Below are positions 10,004 through 18,982 of a stretch of 64,000 bases of DNA, in pieces. The stretch comes from Aequorivita xiaoshiensis (lineage in GTDB: Bacteria; Bacteroidota; Bacteroidia; Flavobacteriales; Flavobacteriaceae): assembly GCF_022008395.1 (NCBI RefSeq), contig NZ_JAIRBB010000001.1, positions 1-64,000 of the forward strand, written 5' to 3'. A program made the position numbers and the translations under genes. Every line of letters begins with the position of its first letter. Position 1 is the stretch's first letter. The notes beneath the pieces were generated by a model. It did not search any database and was not told where the DNA came from. It saw nothing but the letters and a program-made list of their open reading frames with translations.

Positions 10004-10744
10004 ATGAAGATATTAGTCTGTATTAGTCACGTACCGGACACAACGTCAAAGATTAACTTTACTGACGGCGACACTAAGTTTGATACTAACGGTGTTCAGT
10101 TTGTAATTAATCCAAACGATGAATTTGGTCTTACACGTGCAATGTGGTTTAAAGAAAAGCAAGGTGCAACTGTACATGTTGTAAATGTTGGAGGTCCAGA
10201 AACCGAACCTACACTTAGAAAAGCGTTAGCGATTGGTGCTGATGAAGCAATTAGAATTAACACTGCTGCAACCGATGGTTTTTCTGTTGCAAAACAACTT
10301 GCAAACGTTGCTAAAGAAGGGGGTTACGACCTAGTAATTGGTGGTCGTGAGTCTATCGACTACAACGGTGGAATGGTTCCAGGAATGGTAGCAAAACTAA
10401 TAGGAGCTAACTTCGTAAACACTTGTATTAATCTAGAAGTTGAAGGCGATAAAGCTACTGCAATTAGAGAAATTGACGGTGGAAAAGAAACGCTTAAAAC
10501 ATCACTTCCGCTTGTAATTGGTGGACAAAAAGGATTGGTAGAAGAAAGCGATCTTCGCATTCCTAACATGCGTGGAATTATGCAAGCGCGTACTAAGCCA
10601 TTGAACGTAAAAGAGCCTGTTGACGCAAATTCTGAAACAAGCACTGTTTCATTTGAAAAGCCAGCCCCAAAAGGAGATGTAAAATTGGTTGATAGCGTAG
10701 ACGAATTAATTAACCTACTTCACAACGAAGCGAAGGCTATTTAA
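10004..10744 (+). CDS. etfB: Electron transfer flavoprotein beta subunit
   Basis: Small subunit of the heterodimeric electron transfer flavoprotein, 246 residues, which binds AMP and carries electrons from acyl-CoA and related dehydrogenases to the quinone pool. Typical motifs: MKILVCISHVPDT at the start, NPNDEFGLTRAMWFKEK (36-52), DLVIGGRESIDYNGGMVPGMVA (106-127) and VIGGQKGLVEESDLRIPNMRGIMQARTK. Followed 126 bases later by etfA, an unusually wide gap for a pair that must be made in equal amounts, and one that contains a short palindrome. Confidence 0.96.
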   Translation: MKILVCISHVPDTTSKINFTDGDTKFDTNGVQFVINPNDEFGLTRAMWFKEKQGATVHVVNVGGPETEPTLRKALAIGADEAIRINTAATDGFSVAKQLANVAKEGGYDLVIGGRESIDYNGGMVPGMVAKLIGANFVNTCINLEVEGDKATAIREIDGGKETLKTSLPLVIGGQKGLVEESDLRIPNMRGIMQARTKPLNVKEPVDANSETSTVSFEKPAPKGDVKLVDSVDELINLLHNEAKAI

Positions 10745-10825
10745 TTTGAAGCACCAACTGTAAGCACCAGATAACAAAAAATTAAAAGTTACTTGGAATT
10801 TGGAGCTTCAGATTTGGAATTCCAA

Positions 10826-10843
10826 TCTCGATAGCTATCGGGA
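10826..10843. repeat. CGATAGCTATCG-centred palindrome between etfB and etfA
   Basis: TCTCGATAGCTATCGGGA has a perfect 12-base core (10829-10840) and pairs over 18 bases if one G-T is allowed. It sits in the otherwise geneless etfB-etfA spacer. It looks like a short dispersed palindromic element rather than a terminator because no T-run follows. Confidence 0.5.
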
Positions 10844-10870
10844 TAATAATAATTACAAAATAAAACAGAT

Positions 10871-11836
10871 ATGATCTTAGTATATACCGAATCAGAAGAA
10901 GGAAAAATAAAGAAAATAGCTTTGGAAGCCGTTTCTTACGCAAAGGGAATTGCAGACCAAATGGGAACTTCCGTTACAGCTGTAGCTATCAATGCAAACG
11001 ATACTTCAGAATTAGGAAAGTACGGTGCTTCTAAAGTTTTGGAAGTTTCTGACGATAAATTAAATAAGTTTAACGGCGAAGCTTATGCAGATGTAATAGG
11101 TCAAGCTGCTAAAAGTGAAGGTGCAAAAGTTATTGTTTTAACATCTAGCGCAAACAGTAAGTTTTTAGCCCCTACATTGGCTGTAAATCTAGAAGCAGGT
11201 TTTGTTCCTAACGTTGTTGAATTGCCATCGAGCACTTCACCTTTTAAAGTAAAGCACAGCGTTTTTACAAACAAAGCATTTGCTAATACCGAAATTACAA
11301 CAGATATTAAAATAGTTGGAATTGGTAAAAACTCATACGGTTTAAAAGAAAATGAAACTTCAGCTACTACTGAAGCTTTCACTGCAAACCTTGACGCTCA
11401 CGATTTTGATATGGAAGTAGTTTCTGTAGATAAAGCTACCGACACTGTTACTATTGCTGATGCTGAAATAGTTGTTTCTGGAGGTCGTGGACTTAAAGGA
11501 CCAGAAAACTGGGGAATGATTGAAGAGCTTGCAGATATTTTAGGTGCTGCCACAGCTTGTTCTAAGCCAGTAAGTGATATGGGTTGGAGACCCCACAGCG
11601 AACACGTTGGGCAAACTGGGAAGCCAGTAGCTTCAAACCTTTATATTGCTATCGGAATTTCTGGAGCAATTCAACATTTAGCAGGAATTAATGCTTCTAA
11701 AGTGAAAGTTGTTATCAACAACGATCCGGAAGCTCCTTTCTTTAAAGCTGCAGACTACGGGATGGTAGGCGATGCTTTTGAAATCGTTCCTGAGCTGAAC
11801 AAAAAATTAAAAGAGTTTAAGGCTCAAAACGCATAA
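10871..11836 (+). CDS. etfA: Electron transfer flavoprotein alpha subunit
   Basis: Large FAD-binding subunit of the electron transfer flavoprotein, 321 residues, normal length. The C-terminal FAD domain is clear: VSGGRGLKGPENWGMIEELA (about 198-217), KPVSDMGWRPHSEHVGQTGKPV and LYIAIGISGAIQHLAGI (about 258-274). The N-terminal half is the divergent Rossmann-like domain. It should pair with the upstream EtfB and feed electrons to ETF:quinone oxidoreductase, encoded outside the window. A strong terminator follows, so the unit is etfB-etfA alone. Confidence 0.96.
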   Translation: MILVYTESEEGKIKKIALEAVSYAKGIADQMGTSVTAVAINANDTSELGKYGASKVLEVSDDKLNKFNGEAYADVIGQAAKSEGAKVIVLTSSANSKFLAPTLAVNLEAGFVPNVVELPSSTSPFKVKHSVFTNKAFANTEITTDIKIVGIGKNSYGLKENETSATTEAFTANLDAHDFDMEVVSVDKATDTVTIADAEIVVSGGRGLKGPENWGMIEELADILGAATACSKPVSDMGWRPHSEHVGQTGKPVASNLYIAIGISGAIQHLAGINASKVKVVINNDPEAPFFKAADYGMVGDAFEIVPELNKKLKEFKAQNA

Positions 11837-11858
11837 TTTTTTATTAATTTGTGCCTCG

Positions 11859-11906
11859 AAAAAGGCTGTTTAAATAAGGAAACACCCTCATTTAAACAGC
11901 CTTTTT
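11859..11906 (+). terminator. Intrinsic terminator of etfBA
   Basis: Seventeen-base perfect inverted repeat AAAAAGGCTGTTTAAAT / ATTTAAACAGCCTTTTT with a 14-base loop, ending in a T-run. It begins 22 bases after the etfA stop. Confidence 0.92.
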
Positions 11907-11991
11907 AATTGATTTAAATTCGTTATTTTTATAAACAATTGTTTAAAGAACTGCGCATTGACGAAACTCACTGCGTATTGATTATTGAAGA

Positions 11992-12615
11992 ATGAGCTTA
12001 GTAAAACTTAGCATAAAAGGGATATCGTACAGCCAAACGCAAAATGGTGCCTATGCACTTATTTTAAATGAGGTTGACGGCGAGCGTAAACTGCCAATAG
12101 TTATTGGTGCGTTTGAAGCACAATCTATAGCAATAGCACTTGAAAAGGAAATAACGCCTCCGCGCCCACTCACGCACGATCTGTTTAAAAACTTTGCCGA
12201 CCGCTATGAAATTGTGATAAAACACGTGATAATTCACAAACTAGTGGATGGCGTATTTTATTCAAGCATCATTTGTGAACACGATAAAATGGAAGAAATA
12301 ATAGACGCTAGAACCAGTGATGCCATTGCCTTGGCACTTAGATTTAACGCGCCTATTTTTACTTATAAAAACATCTTAGACAAAGCTGGTATATATTTAA
12401 AAACTCCTACATCAAAAAAACCACTCTCCAAAAAAGAGGAAGAAGTGATTGAAAATTTAATTTTAGGGGATGATAAAGAATCTAAAAAACCAGCTGGAGA
12501 AGATTACACAAAGTTCAGTTTAACCGAACTGAATAAAATGCTAGATGAAGCCGTAAAAAATGAAAATTACGAAAAGGCCGCTAGCATACGCGACGAAATA
12601 TCGAAACGAAAGTAA
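11992..12615 (+). CDS. Bifunctional nuclease domain protein with UVR motif
   Basis: DUF151/BFN-family protein of 207 residues. The BFN domain spans about 1-135 (LNEVDGERKLPIVIGAFEAQSIAIAL; ARTSDAIALALRFNAPIF). After a Lys-rich linker, the C-terminal 35 residues (LTELNKMLDEAVKNENYEKA) match a UvrB/UvrC (UVR) motif. BFN proteins were named for DNase/RNase activity in plants; a bacterial role in nucleic-acid metabolism or stress is only inferred. Gene order BFN, nucleoside transporter, thyA is seen on the same strand with gaps of 60-155 bases, a plausible nucleotide-related group. Confidence 0.88.
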   Translation: MSLVKLSIKGISYSQTQNGAYALILNEVDGERKLPIVIGAFEAQSIAIALEKEITPPRPLTHDLFKNFADRYEIVIKHVIIHKLVDGVFYSSIICEHDKMEEIIDARTSDAIALALRFNAPIFTYKNILDKAGIYLKTPTSKKPLSKKEEEVIENLILGDDKESKKPAGEDYTKFSLTELNKMLDEAVKNENYEKAASIRDEISKRK

Positions 12616-12708
12616 ATAAGTGGCAACTATCGGTTAACGTAGCAATATGAAATACCGCAAATTCAACCACTAAATATGTTAGAATATAATTTTTGGGATT
12701 TTAAGTAT

Positions 12709-14421
12709 ATGTATAAATTTACTCTTGTAGCCTTTGCGCTTTTATTCTTCGGAACCATTTTTGGGCAAAGCATCGAAAAGAATTGGCAATTTACCGAAGT
12801 AAAAGATCAAGCCGGGCTCTCCATCATAGACATCAATCCCGAAAAAGACTACCTAAATCTTAAGGATGGTTCCTTTGAATACCTTCTAGCTCCAAAAGAT
12901 AGCACCCTAGCAAGTGGAGATTATATTCTTCAGAACAACCTACTAGTACTTTTCTTTAACAGTGCAAACGACAGCATTCGTAGATTTCGAGTAGAACAAC
13001 TAACCGACAGCACCCTTACACTTTCCGAAAACAACTTTACATACAGCTTACAAGCCGATACCATCGAAGCTGCAACCGTTTTGGATATCGATACCAGCAA
13101 TTCGCAAATAATCCCAAGCCAAGGAATTTCATTCAACAGTATTTGGCGTGGTGCCTTAGGAATGATTTCCCTTATATTAATTGCAGTGCTTTTCAGTTCA
13201 AACCGAAAAGCAATTAACTGGAAAACAGTAGGAATCGGGCTCCTATTCCAAATGATAATTGCAATTGGCGTATTAAAAGTAGGATTTATAAAAGCTACAT
13301 TCGAAGCCATTGGTCAAGTATTCGTAAACGTATTAGATTACACAAAAGCGGGAAGTGAATTCCTTTTTGGAGGAATGTTAGACGTAAATTCATACGGATT
13401 TATTTTCGCCCTTCAGGTGCTACCCACTATCATATTTTTCTCTGCCTTAACCTCTGTGCTTTTCTACCTAGGCATCATACAAATTGTAGTAAAAGGAATG
13501 GGGTGGCTACTCACCAAAATCCTACACATTTCTGGAGCAGAGAGCTTAAGTGTTGCGGGAAATATCTTTTTGGGGCAAACAGAAGCTCCTTTGCTAATTA
13601 AAGCATACTTAGAAAAAATGAACAAGAGTGAAATGCTCTTGGTTATGATTGGAGGAATGGCAACTGTTGCCGGGGCCGTACTTGCAGCGTATATTGGATT
13701 TTTAGGAGGCGACGACCCTGCGCTTAGACTTACTTTTGCTAAACACCTTTTAGCAGCTTCAGTTATGGCAGCACCAGGAGCAATTGTAATTTCAAAAATA
13801 TTATACCCACAAACCGAATCGATAAATACCGACGTAAAAGTTTCTTCAGAAAAAATAGGGTCTAACTTTCTAGATGCAATTGCAAATGGAACCACCGAAG
13901 GGTTAAAGCTTGCAGTAAACGTTGGCGCTATGTTATTGGTTTTTGTAGCGTTTATTGCTATGATAAACGGAATATTAGGCTGGGTTGGAGACACCACAAA
14001 CCTAAATGAATGGGTGGCAGCAAATTCATCGTACAGTTCACTTTCCTTAGAAGCCGTACTCGGTACTGTTTTCGCACCTCTAATGTGGCTAATTGGAGTA
14101 GCTAAAGAAGACATGATGATGATGGGACAACTACTAGGAATTAAACTTGTAGCTAGTGAGTTTGTAGGCTATATTCAACTTGCAGAACTTAAAAATGTAG
14201 CCAACGGACTTCATCTTAATTACGAAAAAAGTATTATTATGGCTACGTATATGCTTTGCGGTTTTGCCAACTTTGCTTCTATCGGAATTCAAATTGGTGG
14301 AATTGGATCGTTAGCTCCAGGACAACGCAAAACCCTTTCTAAGTTTGGAATGAAAGCACTGCTTGGAGGAACAATTGCATCGCTTATTTCAGCAACCATT
14401 GCTGGAATGATTATTGGGTAG
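12709..14421 (+). CDS. NupC-family nucleoside transporter with N-terminal periplasmic domain
   Basis: Concentrative (Na+- or H+-coupled) nucleoside permease of the NupC/CNT family in the inner membrane. The chosen ATG is 33 bases inside a longer frame because it begins a proper signal peptide (MYKFTLVAFALLFFGTIFGQ). Residues about 21-145 form an extracytoplasmic beta-rich domain (SFEYLLAPKDSTLASGDYIL). The usual CNT membrane core follows: SLILIAVLFSSNRKAINWKT, GNIFLGQTEAPLLIKAYL (nucleoside/Na+ binding loop) and the final IGIQIGGIGSLAPGQRKTLS. The extra N-terminal domain, absent from E. coli NupC, is the unusual part. thyA follows. Confidence 0.9.
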   Translation: MYKFTLVAFALLFFGTIFGQSIEKNWQFTEVKDQAGLSIIDINPEKDYLNLKDGSFEYLLAPKDSTLASGDYILQNNLLVLFFNSANDSIRRFRVEQLTDSTLTLSENNFTYSLQADTIEAATVLDIDTSNSQIIPSQGISFNSIWRGALGMISLILIAVLFSSNRKAINWKTVGIGLLFQMIIAIGVLKVGFIKATFEAIGQVFVNVLDYTKAGSEFLFGGMLDVNSYGFIFALQVLPTIIFFSALTSVLFYLGIIQIVVKGMGWLLTKILHISGAESLSVAGNIFLGQTEAPLLIKAYLEKMNKSEMLLVMIGGMATVAGAVLAAYIGFLGGDDPALRLTFAKHLLAASVMAAPGAIVISKILYPQTESINTDVKVSSEKIGSNFLDAIANGTTEGLKLAVNVGAMLLVFVAFIAMINGILGWVGDTTNLNEWVAANSSYSSLSLEAVLGTVFAPLMWLIGVAKEDMMMMGQLLGIKLVASEFVGYIQLAELKNVANGLHLNYEKSIIMATYMLCGFANFASIGIQIGGIGSLAPGQRKTLSKFGMKALLGGTIASLISATIAGMIIG

Positions 14422-14576
14422 TTAGCCGAACAACTTTTAATTAGAAAGTAACCTCTTTTGAAGTAGAAGGGTTTAACAATTTGATTTCCTTGACCAATAG
14501 CAATAATTGTTCTACTTTTTAGTTTAATAGTTGGTTTGATTTTTTATATTTATTTTCTGAATTATTTCTCTTTACA

Positions 14577-15401
14577 ATGAAACAATACCACGATTTACTT
14601 AAACATGTAATTGAAAACGGAACTGAGAAACAGGATCGTACAGGAACAGGCACAAAAAGTGTTTTTGGCTATCAAATGCGTTTTGACCTCAGCGAAGGTT
14701 TCCCGATGGTTACTACCAAAAAACTTCACTTAAAATCTATCATTTACGAACTATTGTGGTTTTTGAATGGAGACACCAATATAAAGTACTTACAAGAAAA
14801 CGGAGTTCGAATTTGGAATGAGTGGGCAGATGAAAATGGCGATTTAGGACCTGTTTACGGACATCAATGGAGAAATTGGAACAGTGAAGAAATAGATCAG
14901 ATTTCAGAAATTGTTGAAACCCTTAAAAAGAATCCAGACAGCCGCAGAATGTTAGTAAGCGCTTGGAATCCTAGCGTAATGCCAGACACTTCAAAACCTT
15001 TTGTTGAAAATGTAGCAAATGGAAAAGCTGCACTTCCACCTTGCCACGCATTTTTTCAGTTTTATGTAGCCGATGGAAAGCTGTCTTGCCAACTATACCA
15101 ACGCAGTGCCGATAGTTTTTTAGGGGTGCCGTTTAATATAGCGTCTTACGCACTACTTACAATGATGATGGCACAAGTTTGTGGCTACGAAGCAGGAGAC
15201 TTTGTTCATACTTTTGGCGATGCGCATATTTACAGCAATCACTACGAACAAGTTGCACTTCAACTCTCTCGCGAGCCTCATCCACTCCCAAAAATGATTT
15301 TAAATCCGGATGTAAAAGATATTTTTAGTTTCACTTTTGACGACTTTACTCTAGTGGATTACAATCCGCATCCACATATTAAAGGTGCAGTTGCCATATA
15401 A
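14577..15401 (+). CDS. thyA: Thymidylate synthase
   Basis: Methylates dUMP to dTMP using methylenetetrahydrofolate. The 274-residue sequence carries all signatures: [50 protein letters not shown], and the nucleophile C156 in [13 protein letters not shown], then [14 protein letters not shown] and [12 protein letters not shown]. Compared with the 264-residue E. coli enzyme there is about a 10-residue insertion just before the catalytic loop (around [12 protein letters not shown], 139-150). A secreted TonB-domain gene starts 15 bases downstream, so the two may share a transcript. Confidence 0.98.
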   Translation: MKQYHDLLKHVIENGTEKQDRTGTGTKSVFGYQMRFDLSEGFPMVTTKKLHLKSIIYELLWFLNGDTNIKYLQENGVRIWNEWADENGDLGPVYGHQWRNWNSEEIDQISEIVETLKKNPDSRRMLVSAWNPSVMPDTSKPFVENVANGKAALPPCHAFFQFYVADGKLSCQLYQRSADSFLGVPFNIASYALLTMMMAQVCGYEAGDFVHTFGDAHIYSNHYEQVALQLSREPHPLPKMILNPDVKDIFSFTFDDFTLVDYNPHPHIKGAVAI

Positions 15402-15416
15402 TTTCAAAAACCTATT

Positions 15417-15851
15417 ATGAAAAACCTACTCATTGCCGTTTGTATATTATTTTCCACAACCATCTTTGCGCAAGAAGAATGGGGTAATGTAAATAAAAAC
15501 GAAGTTACACTTAAGGAAATTGGTCCTGTATGGCCTGGATGTGAAAAAGGTAACGTAGCCGAACGCGACAATTGTTTCAACCAAAAGTTATCGGCTCATA
15601 TTTCTAAAAACTTTAAATATCCTGCCGATGCTTACAAGAGAAATGAGCAAGGAAAAGTAACCGTTGAGTTCGTTATTAATGAAAAAGGACTGGTTGAAGT
15701 AACCAAGGTTACCGGGGGAACCAAATCGCTACAAGAAGAAGCAAAAAGAAATATTATGGCCATCCCTAAAATGGCGAAACCAGGAATGATGGCAGGAAAA
15801 CCAAGAAAAATCAAAATGGCCGTTCCCTTTAATTTTAAAACTGGAAAGTAG
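15417..15851 (+). CDS. Secreted TonB C-terminal domain protein
   Basis: Exported protein of 144 residues with a signal peptide (MKNLLIAVCILFSTTIFAQ) and a C-terminal TonB/TolA-like domain: FKYPADAYKRNEQGKVTVEFVINEKG, then KMAVPFNFKTG. Two cysteines (GCEKGNVAERDNC, about 42-54) may form a disulfide. Unlike true TonB it lacks a membrane anchor and proline-rich spacer; such free TonB-C-domain proteins are common in Flavobacteriaceae and their role is not established. It follows thyA closely and precedes a broken paralogue of the same architecture. Confidence 0.87.
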   Translation: MKNLLIAVCILFSTTIFAQEEWGNVNKNEVTLKEIGPVWPGCEKGNVAERDNCFNQKLSAHISKNFKYPADAYKRNEQGKVTVEFVINEKGLVEVTKVTGGTKSLQEEAKRNIMAIPKMAKPGMMAGKPRKIKMAVPFNFKTGK

Positions 15852-15899
15852 CTTTTAAACAGGCTTCTTCTAGTATAAAATTAATTTTATCCCTGCATT

Positions 15900-16358
15900 A
15901 TGAAAAATTTTCTATTCATCTTAGCTTTTGGTTTTACTACAATCTCATTCGCTCAAGACGCTAATGCACCACGGGCGGATGTTCCATTTGCTGTTATCGA
16001 CCGAGTTCCCATATATCTGGGATGCACTGGAACCGACAATGAGGTATTAAAAAAATGCATGTCCGAAAATATCTCGGCCTTTATCAAATAGCATTTTAAT
16101 ATGAAAAAAATGGAGGCTTTAAATTTGCCTCCAAAAATTTACCGAACTGCCGTACAGTTTAAAATTGATAAATACGGAAACGTAGTAGATGTTCAGGCGA
16201 GTGCAGACCGACCTGAAATTCAAGTAGAAGCCGAACGCGTGGTAAGCAATTTACCTAAAATGATTCCTGGAGAACACAGAGGGAAACGTGTGGGTGTATT
16301 ATACTCACTTCCTATTATCTTTAAAATTGAACCTCCAAAAAGACCGCGTAAAAATTAG
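15900..16358 (+). pseudogene. TonB C-terminal domain paralogue interrupted by in-frame TAG
   Basis: Same architecture as the upstream gene: signal peptide MKNFLFILAFGFTTISFAQ, paired cysteines in YLGCTGTDNEVLKKCMSENI, and a TonB-like C-terminus (VQFKIDKYGNVVDVQA; KMIPGEHRGKRVGVLYSLP). The frame is unbroken from 15900 to 16358 except for one TAG at 16089-16091, between FIK and HFN, inside the domain. There is no frameshift and both halves remain conserved, so the change is a recent nonsense mutation, a sequencing error, or a read-through codon. A restart at the ATG at 16101 would give an 85-residue protein without a signal peptide, unlikely to function. Confidence 0.85.
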
Positions 16359-16469
16359 AATTTTTAGTTTAACAACTGTTTAACGAGGCAACAATAGTCT
16401 TAAACAATATTAATAATTATATTTAAAGTGTAGATAATATGTGAGTTTACTCAGATAAAACACTTTTTT

Positions 16470-17651
16470 ATGATTGTTACCGATACTTTGGTTTCATTTT
16501 TTCTTGAAACCCGCCAACATACAGAAGACATTTGCAAGCCGCTGGAAATTGAAGATTATGTCGTTCAGCCTATTGTAGATGTTTCACCTCCTAAATGGCA
16601 TCTAGGGCATACCTCATGGTTTTTTGAGGAATTCATTCTAAAGCCCTACAAGCTAAACTATAAACTTTTCCACGACGACTTCGCCTTTGTATTCAATAGC
16701 TATTACGAGAATGTAGGAAAACGCGTGGTTAGGAACGACCGCGGAAACCTCTCCCGACCTGGCGTAGCCAAAGTTTATGATTACCGGCACTACGTAACTT
16801 CAGAAATGAAAGATTTTCTTACTGAACTGCACAACACCGACAAGGGAATTTCAGAAAAAATAAAAGATTTGCTTTTAATAGGAATACATCACGAAAAACA
16901 ACATCAAGAACTACTTACAACCGATATAAAATACATCCTAGGGAATAATCCCTTGTTGCCTAAATACAACGATAACTTTACTGAAAACCCCATCCAAAAT
17001 TTCGAGAGAGAATGGATAGACATGAAAGAAGGAATTTATGAAATTGGGCATAACAATCCAGATGCGTTTTGTTACGACAATGAGTTGGGACAACATAAAG
17101 TATATCTACACGACTATAAAATTTCGAATAAACTCGTTACCAATGCCGAATACCTAACGTTTATAAATGCTGGCGGGTATGAAGATTTCAACCTATGGCA
17201 CGCCGAAGGTTTAGATTGGGTAAGAACGAACAATATTAAAGCTCCTATGTATTGGCATAATATTGAGGGGAAGTGGCATCAATACACATTACAAGGACTA
17301 CGAGAAATAGATCTTGACGCGCCACTGTCACATATTTCTTATTACGAAGCCTTTGCTTATACCCAATGGAAATCCTGCCGACTTCCTACCGAATTTGAAT
17401 GGGAAGCTGCACAAAACAACTTTGAATGGGGCAGCCGTTGGGAATGGACCGAGAGTGCCTATCTCCCCTACCCCAATTACACCAAAGCCCCTGGAGCTAT
17501 TGGTGAATACAACGGCAAGTTTATGGTAAACCAAAAAGTGTTGCGCGGTGGCTCTGTAGCAACCTCAAAAAACCACACCCGACCAACCTACCGCAACTTC
17601 TTTCAAACAAACCTGCGTTGGCAGTTTACAGGTTTAAGATTAGCAAAATAA
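16470..17651 (+). CDS. egtB: Ergothioneine biosynthesis sulfoxide synthase EgtB
   Basis: Non-haem iron enzyme joining hercynine to a thiol (cysteine or gamma-glutamylcysteine) with O2 to form the sulfoxide precursor of ergothioneine. 393 residues: an N-terminal DinB-like domain supplies iron ligands (PPKWHLGHTSWFFEEF near 38-53; HHEKQHQELL near 138-147, an HX3HXE motif). A C-terminal FGE-sulfatase domain includes LSHISYYEAFAYTQWKSCRL and VLRGGSVATSKNHTRPTYRNFF. It is 14 bases from egtD, a clear operon. No egtA, egtC or egtE is nearby, so the thiol donor and C-S lyase are not settled here. Confidence 0.94.
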   Translation: MIVTDTLVSFFLETRQHTEDICKPLEIEDYVVQPIVDVSPPKWHLGHTSWFFEEFILKPYKLNYKLFHDDFAFVFNSYYENVGKRVVRNDRGNLSRPGVAKVYDYRHYVTSEMKDFLTELHNTDKGISEKIKDLLLIGIHHEKQHQELLTTDIKYILGNNPLLPKYNDNFTENPIQNFEREWIDMKEGIYEIGHNNPDAFCYDNELGQHKVYLHDYKISNKLVTNAEYLTFINAGGYEDFNLWHAEGLDWVRTNNIKAPMYWHNIEGKWHQYTLQGLREIDLDAPLSHISYYEAFAYTQWKSCRLPTEFEWEAAQNNFEWGSRWEWTESAYLPYPNYTKAPGAIGEYNGKFMVNQKVLRGGSVATSKNHTRPTYRNFFQTNLRWQFTGLRLAK

Positions 17652-17665
17652 CAGACACCAAACCT

Positions 17666-18637
17666 ATGGATATAAAAGCGAAAACTCAAAGAGATACAAC
17701 ATTTAAAACCGAAGTTAAGGAAGGACTTAGCAGTTTCCCGAAATACCTATCGTCTAAATATTTTTACGATAAAAAAGGCGACAAGTTATTTCAGGATATT
17801 ATGGCTATGCCGGAATACTACCTTACCGGTTGCGAATTTGAAATTCTCGCTACCCATACCAAAACCATAGGCGAACTTTTCCGCGATCGCGAAAATGGTT
17901 TAGATTTAATCGAACTTGGTGCTGGCGACGGTAAAAAAACAAAATTGCTGCTCAAGTATATGACCGATAATAACTTCAATTTTGTTTACAAGCCTATAGA
18001 TATTAGTGAAAACGCAGTAAAATTACTTACAAACAACCTAGCTCAAGAAATGCCATCTCTAACGGTAGATGCTGAAATAGGAGAATATTTTGAAGTTTTA
18101 GAACGCCTTAAAGGGTTCAACAAACGAAAAAAAGTGATTGTGGTTTTAGGCAGTAATATTGGCAACTTGCTACATCCAAAAGCCATCGACTTTCTCACCA
18201 AACTAAAAGATACTATGTTGGCAGAAGACCTACTGTTTATGGGTTTCGACCAAAAGAAAAATCCGCAGACGGTCTTGGATGCTTATAACGACCACACAGG
18301 AATTACCGCTGCATTCAACAAAAACATTCTAACCCGAATAAACCGAGAGTTAAACGCGAATTTTGATGTAGATAAATTTACGCATTGGGAATCCTACAAC
18401 CCAGAAACCGGCACTGCAAAAAGCTTTTTAGTAGCTACCGAAGCCATGGATGTACATATTAAAAACCTTGATCTCGATATAAGTTTTGAACAATGGGAAA
18501 CCATCCACACCGAGATTTCACAAAAATACGACGATAAAACTGTGACTTGGTTGGCCGAACAAGCAGGCCTAACCATTGAAACTTCTTTTACAGATAAAAA
18601 AGGGTATTACAAAGACTACGTCTTGCGAAAGATTTAG
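17666..18637 (+). CDS. egtD: L-histidine N-alpha-methyltransferase EgtD
   Basis: SAM-dependent trimethylation of histidine to hercynine, the first step of ergothioneine synthesis. The ATG used (MDIKAKTQRDTTFK) lies 14 bases after the egtB stop; an earlier in-frame codon would overlap egtB and add residues without family support. Seen: SSKYFYDKKGDKLFQDIMAMPEYYLT near the N-terminus, the SAM-binding DLIELGAGDGKKTKLLL, IDISENAVKLL, and VVLGSNIGNL. It works directly before EgtB; together they suggest protection against oxidative stress. The protein ends GYYKDYVLRKI and the Kazal gene follows closely. Confidence 0.95.
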   Translation: MDIKAKTQRDTTFKTEVKEGLSSFPKYLSSKYFYDKKGDKLFQDIMAMPEYYLTGCEFEILATHTKTIGELFRDRENGLDLIELGAGDGKKTKLLLKYMTDNNFNFVYKPIDISENAVKLLTNNLAQEMPSLTVDAEIGEYFEVLERLKGFNKRKKVIVVLGSNIGNLLHPKAIDFLTKLKDTMLAEDLLFMGFDQKKNPQTVLDAYNDHTGITAAFNKNILTRINRELNANFDVDKFTHWESYNPETGTAKSFLVATEAMDVHIKNLDLDISFEQWETIHTEISQKYDDKTVTWLAEQAGLTIETSFTDKKGYYKDYVLRKI

Positions 18638-18688
18638 GAAATATTGTTTAATTTAGAAGTTCTTATTTCTAACCAAACCAGAAGCAGC

Positions 18689-18928
18689 TTGAAAACATCA
18701 CCCTACATTCTACTTATATCTTTTTTACTGATTGCCCTACTCATAATTTCTTGCGCAGTAAAAAACCCCACCGACTGTATTGACGAATCTAAAATTAGCG
18801 ACGGCCCTTGCACTATGCAATACGACCCAGTATGCGGCTGCGACGGCAAAACCTACTCCAACCCCTGCGTAGCCGAACGAGCTGGAGTAACTGCTAGTGT
18901 TCCTGGGAAGTGTGGGGAGGATAGGTAA
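18689..18928 (+). CDS. Kazal-type protease inhibitor lipoprotein
   Basis: Small predicted lipoprotein. A hydrophobic signal peptide (LKTSPYILLISFLLIALLIISC) ends in lipobox IISC. The mature part is a single Kazal domain with six cysteines: DPVCGCDGKTYSNPC is diagnostic, and the last cysteine is in PGKCGE. No ATG precedes the signal peptide; a TTG at 18689 fits best, and another TTG lies 45 bases upstream. Kazal domains inhibit serine proteases; bacterial examples are thought to protect cells from host or competitor proteases. It follows egtD by about 50 bases on the same strand. Confidence 0.8.
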   Translation: MKTSPYILLISFLLIALLIISCAVKNPTDCIDESKISDGPCTMQYDPVCGCDGKTYSNPCVAERAGVTASVPGKCGEDR

Positions 18929-18982
18929 ATTCTACCAAACATAGTTTACACTATATAAATTTTATTTTTAAGCTTTATAAGA

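Noticed and set aside
13464-14114. 216-codon open frame antisense to the nucleoside transporter
   Set aside because: It lies wholly opposite the conserved transporter, has no homology I recognise and unnatural Pro/Ser/Thr-rich content; a shadow frame.
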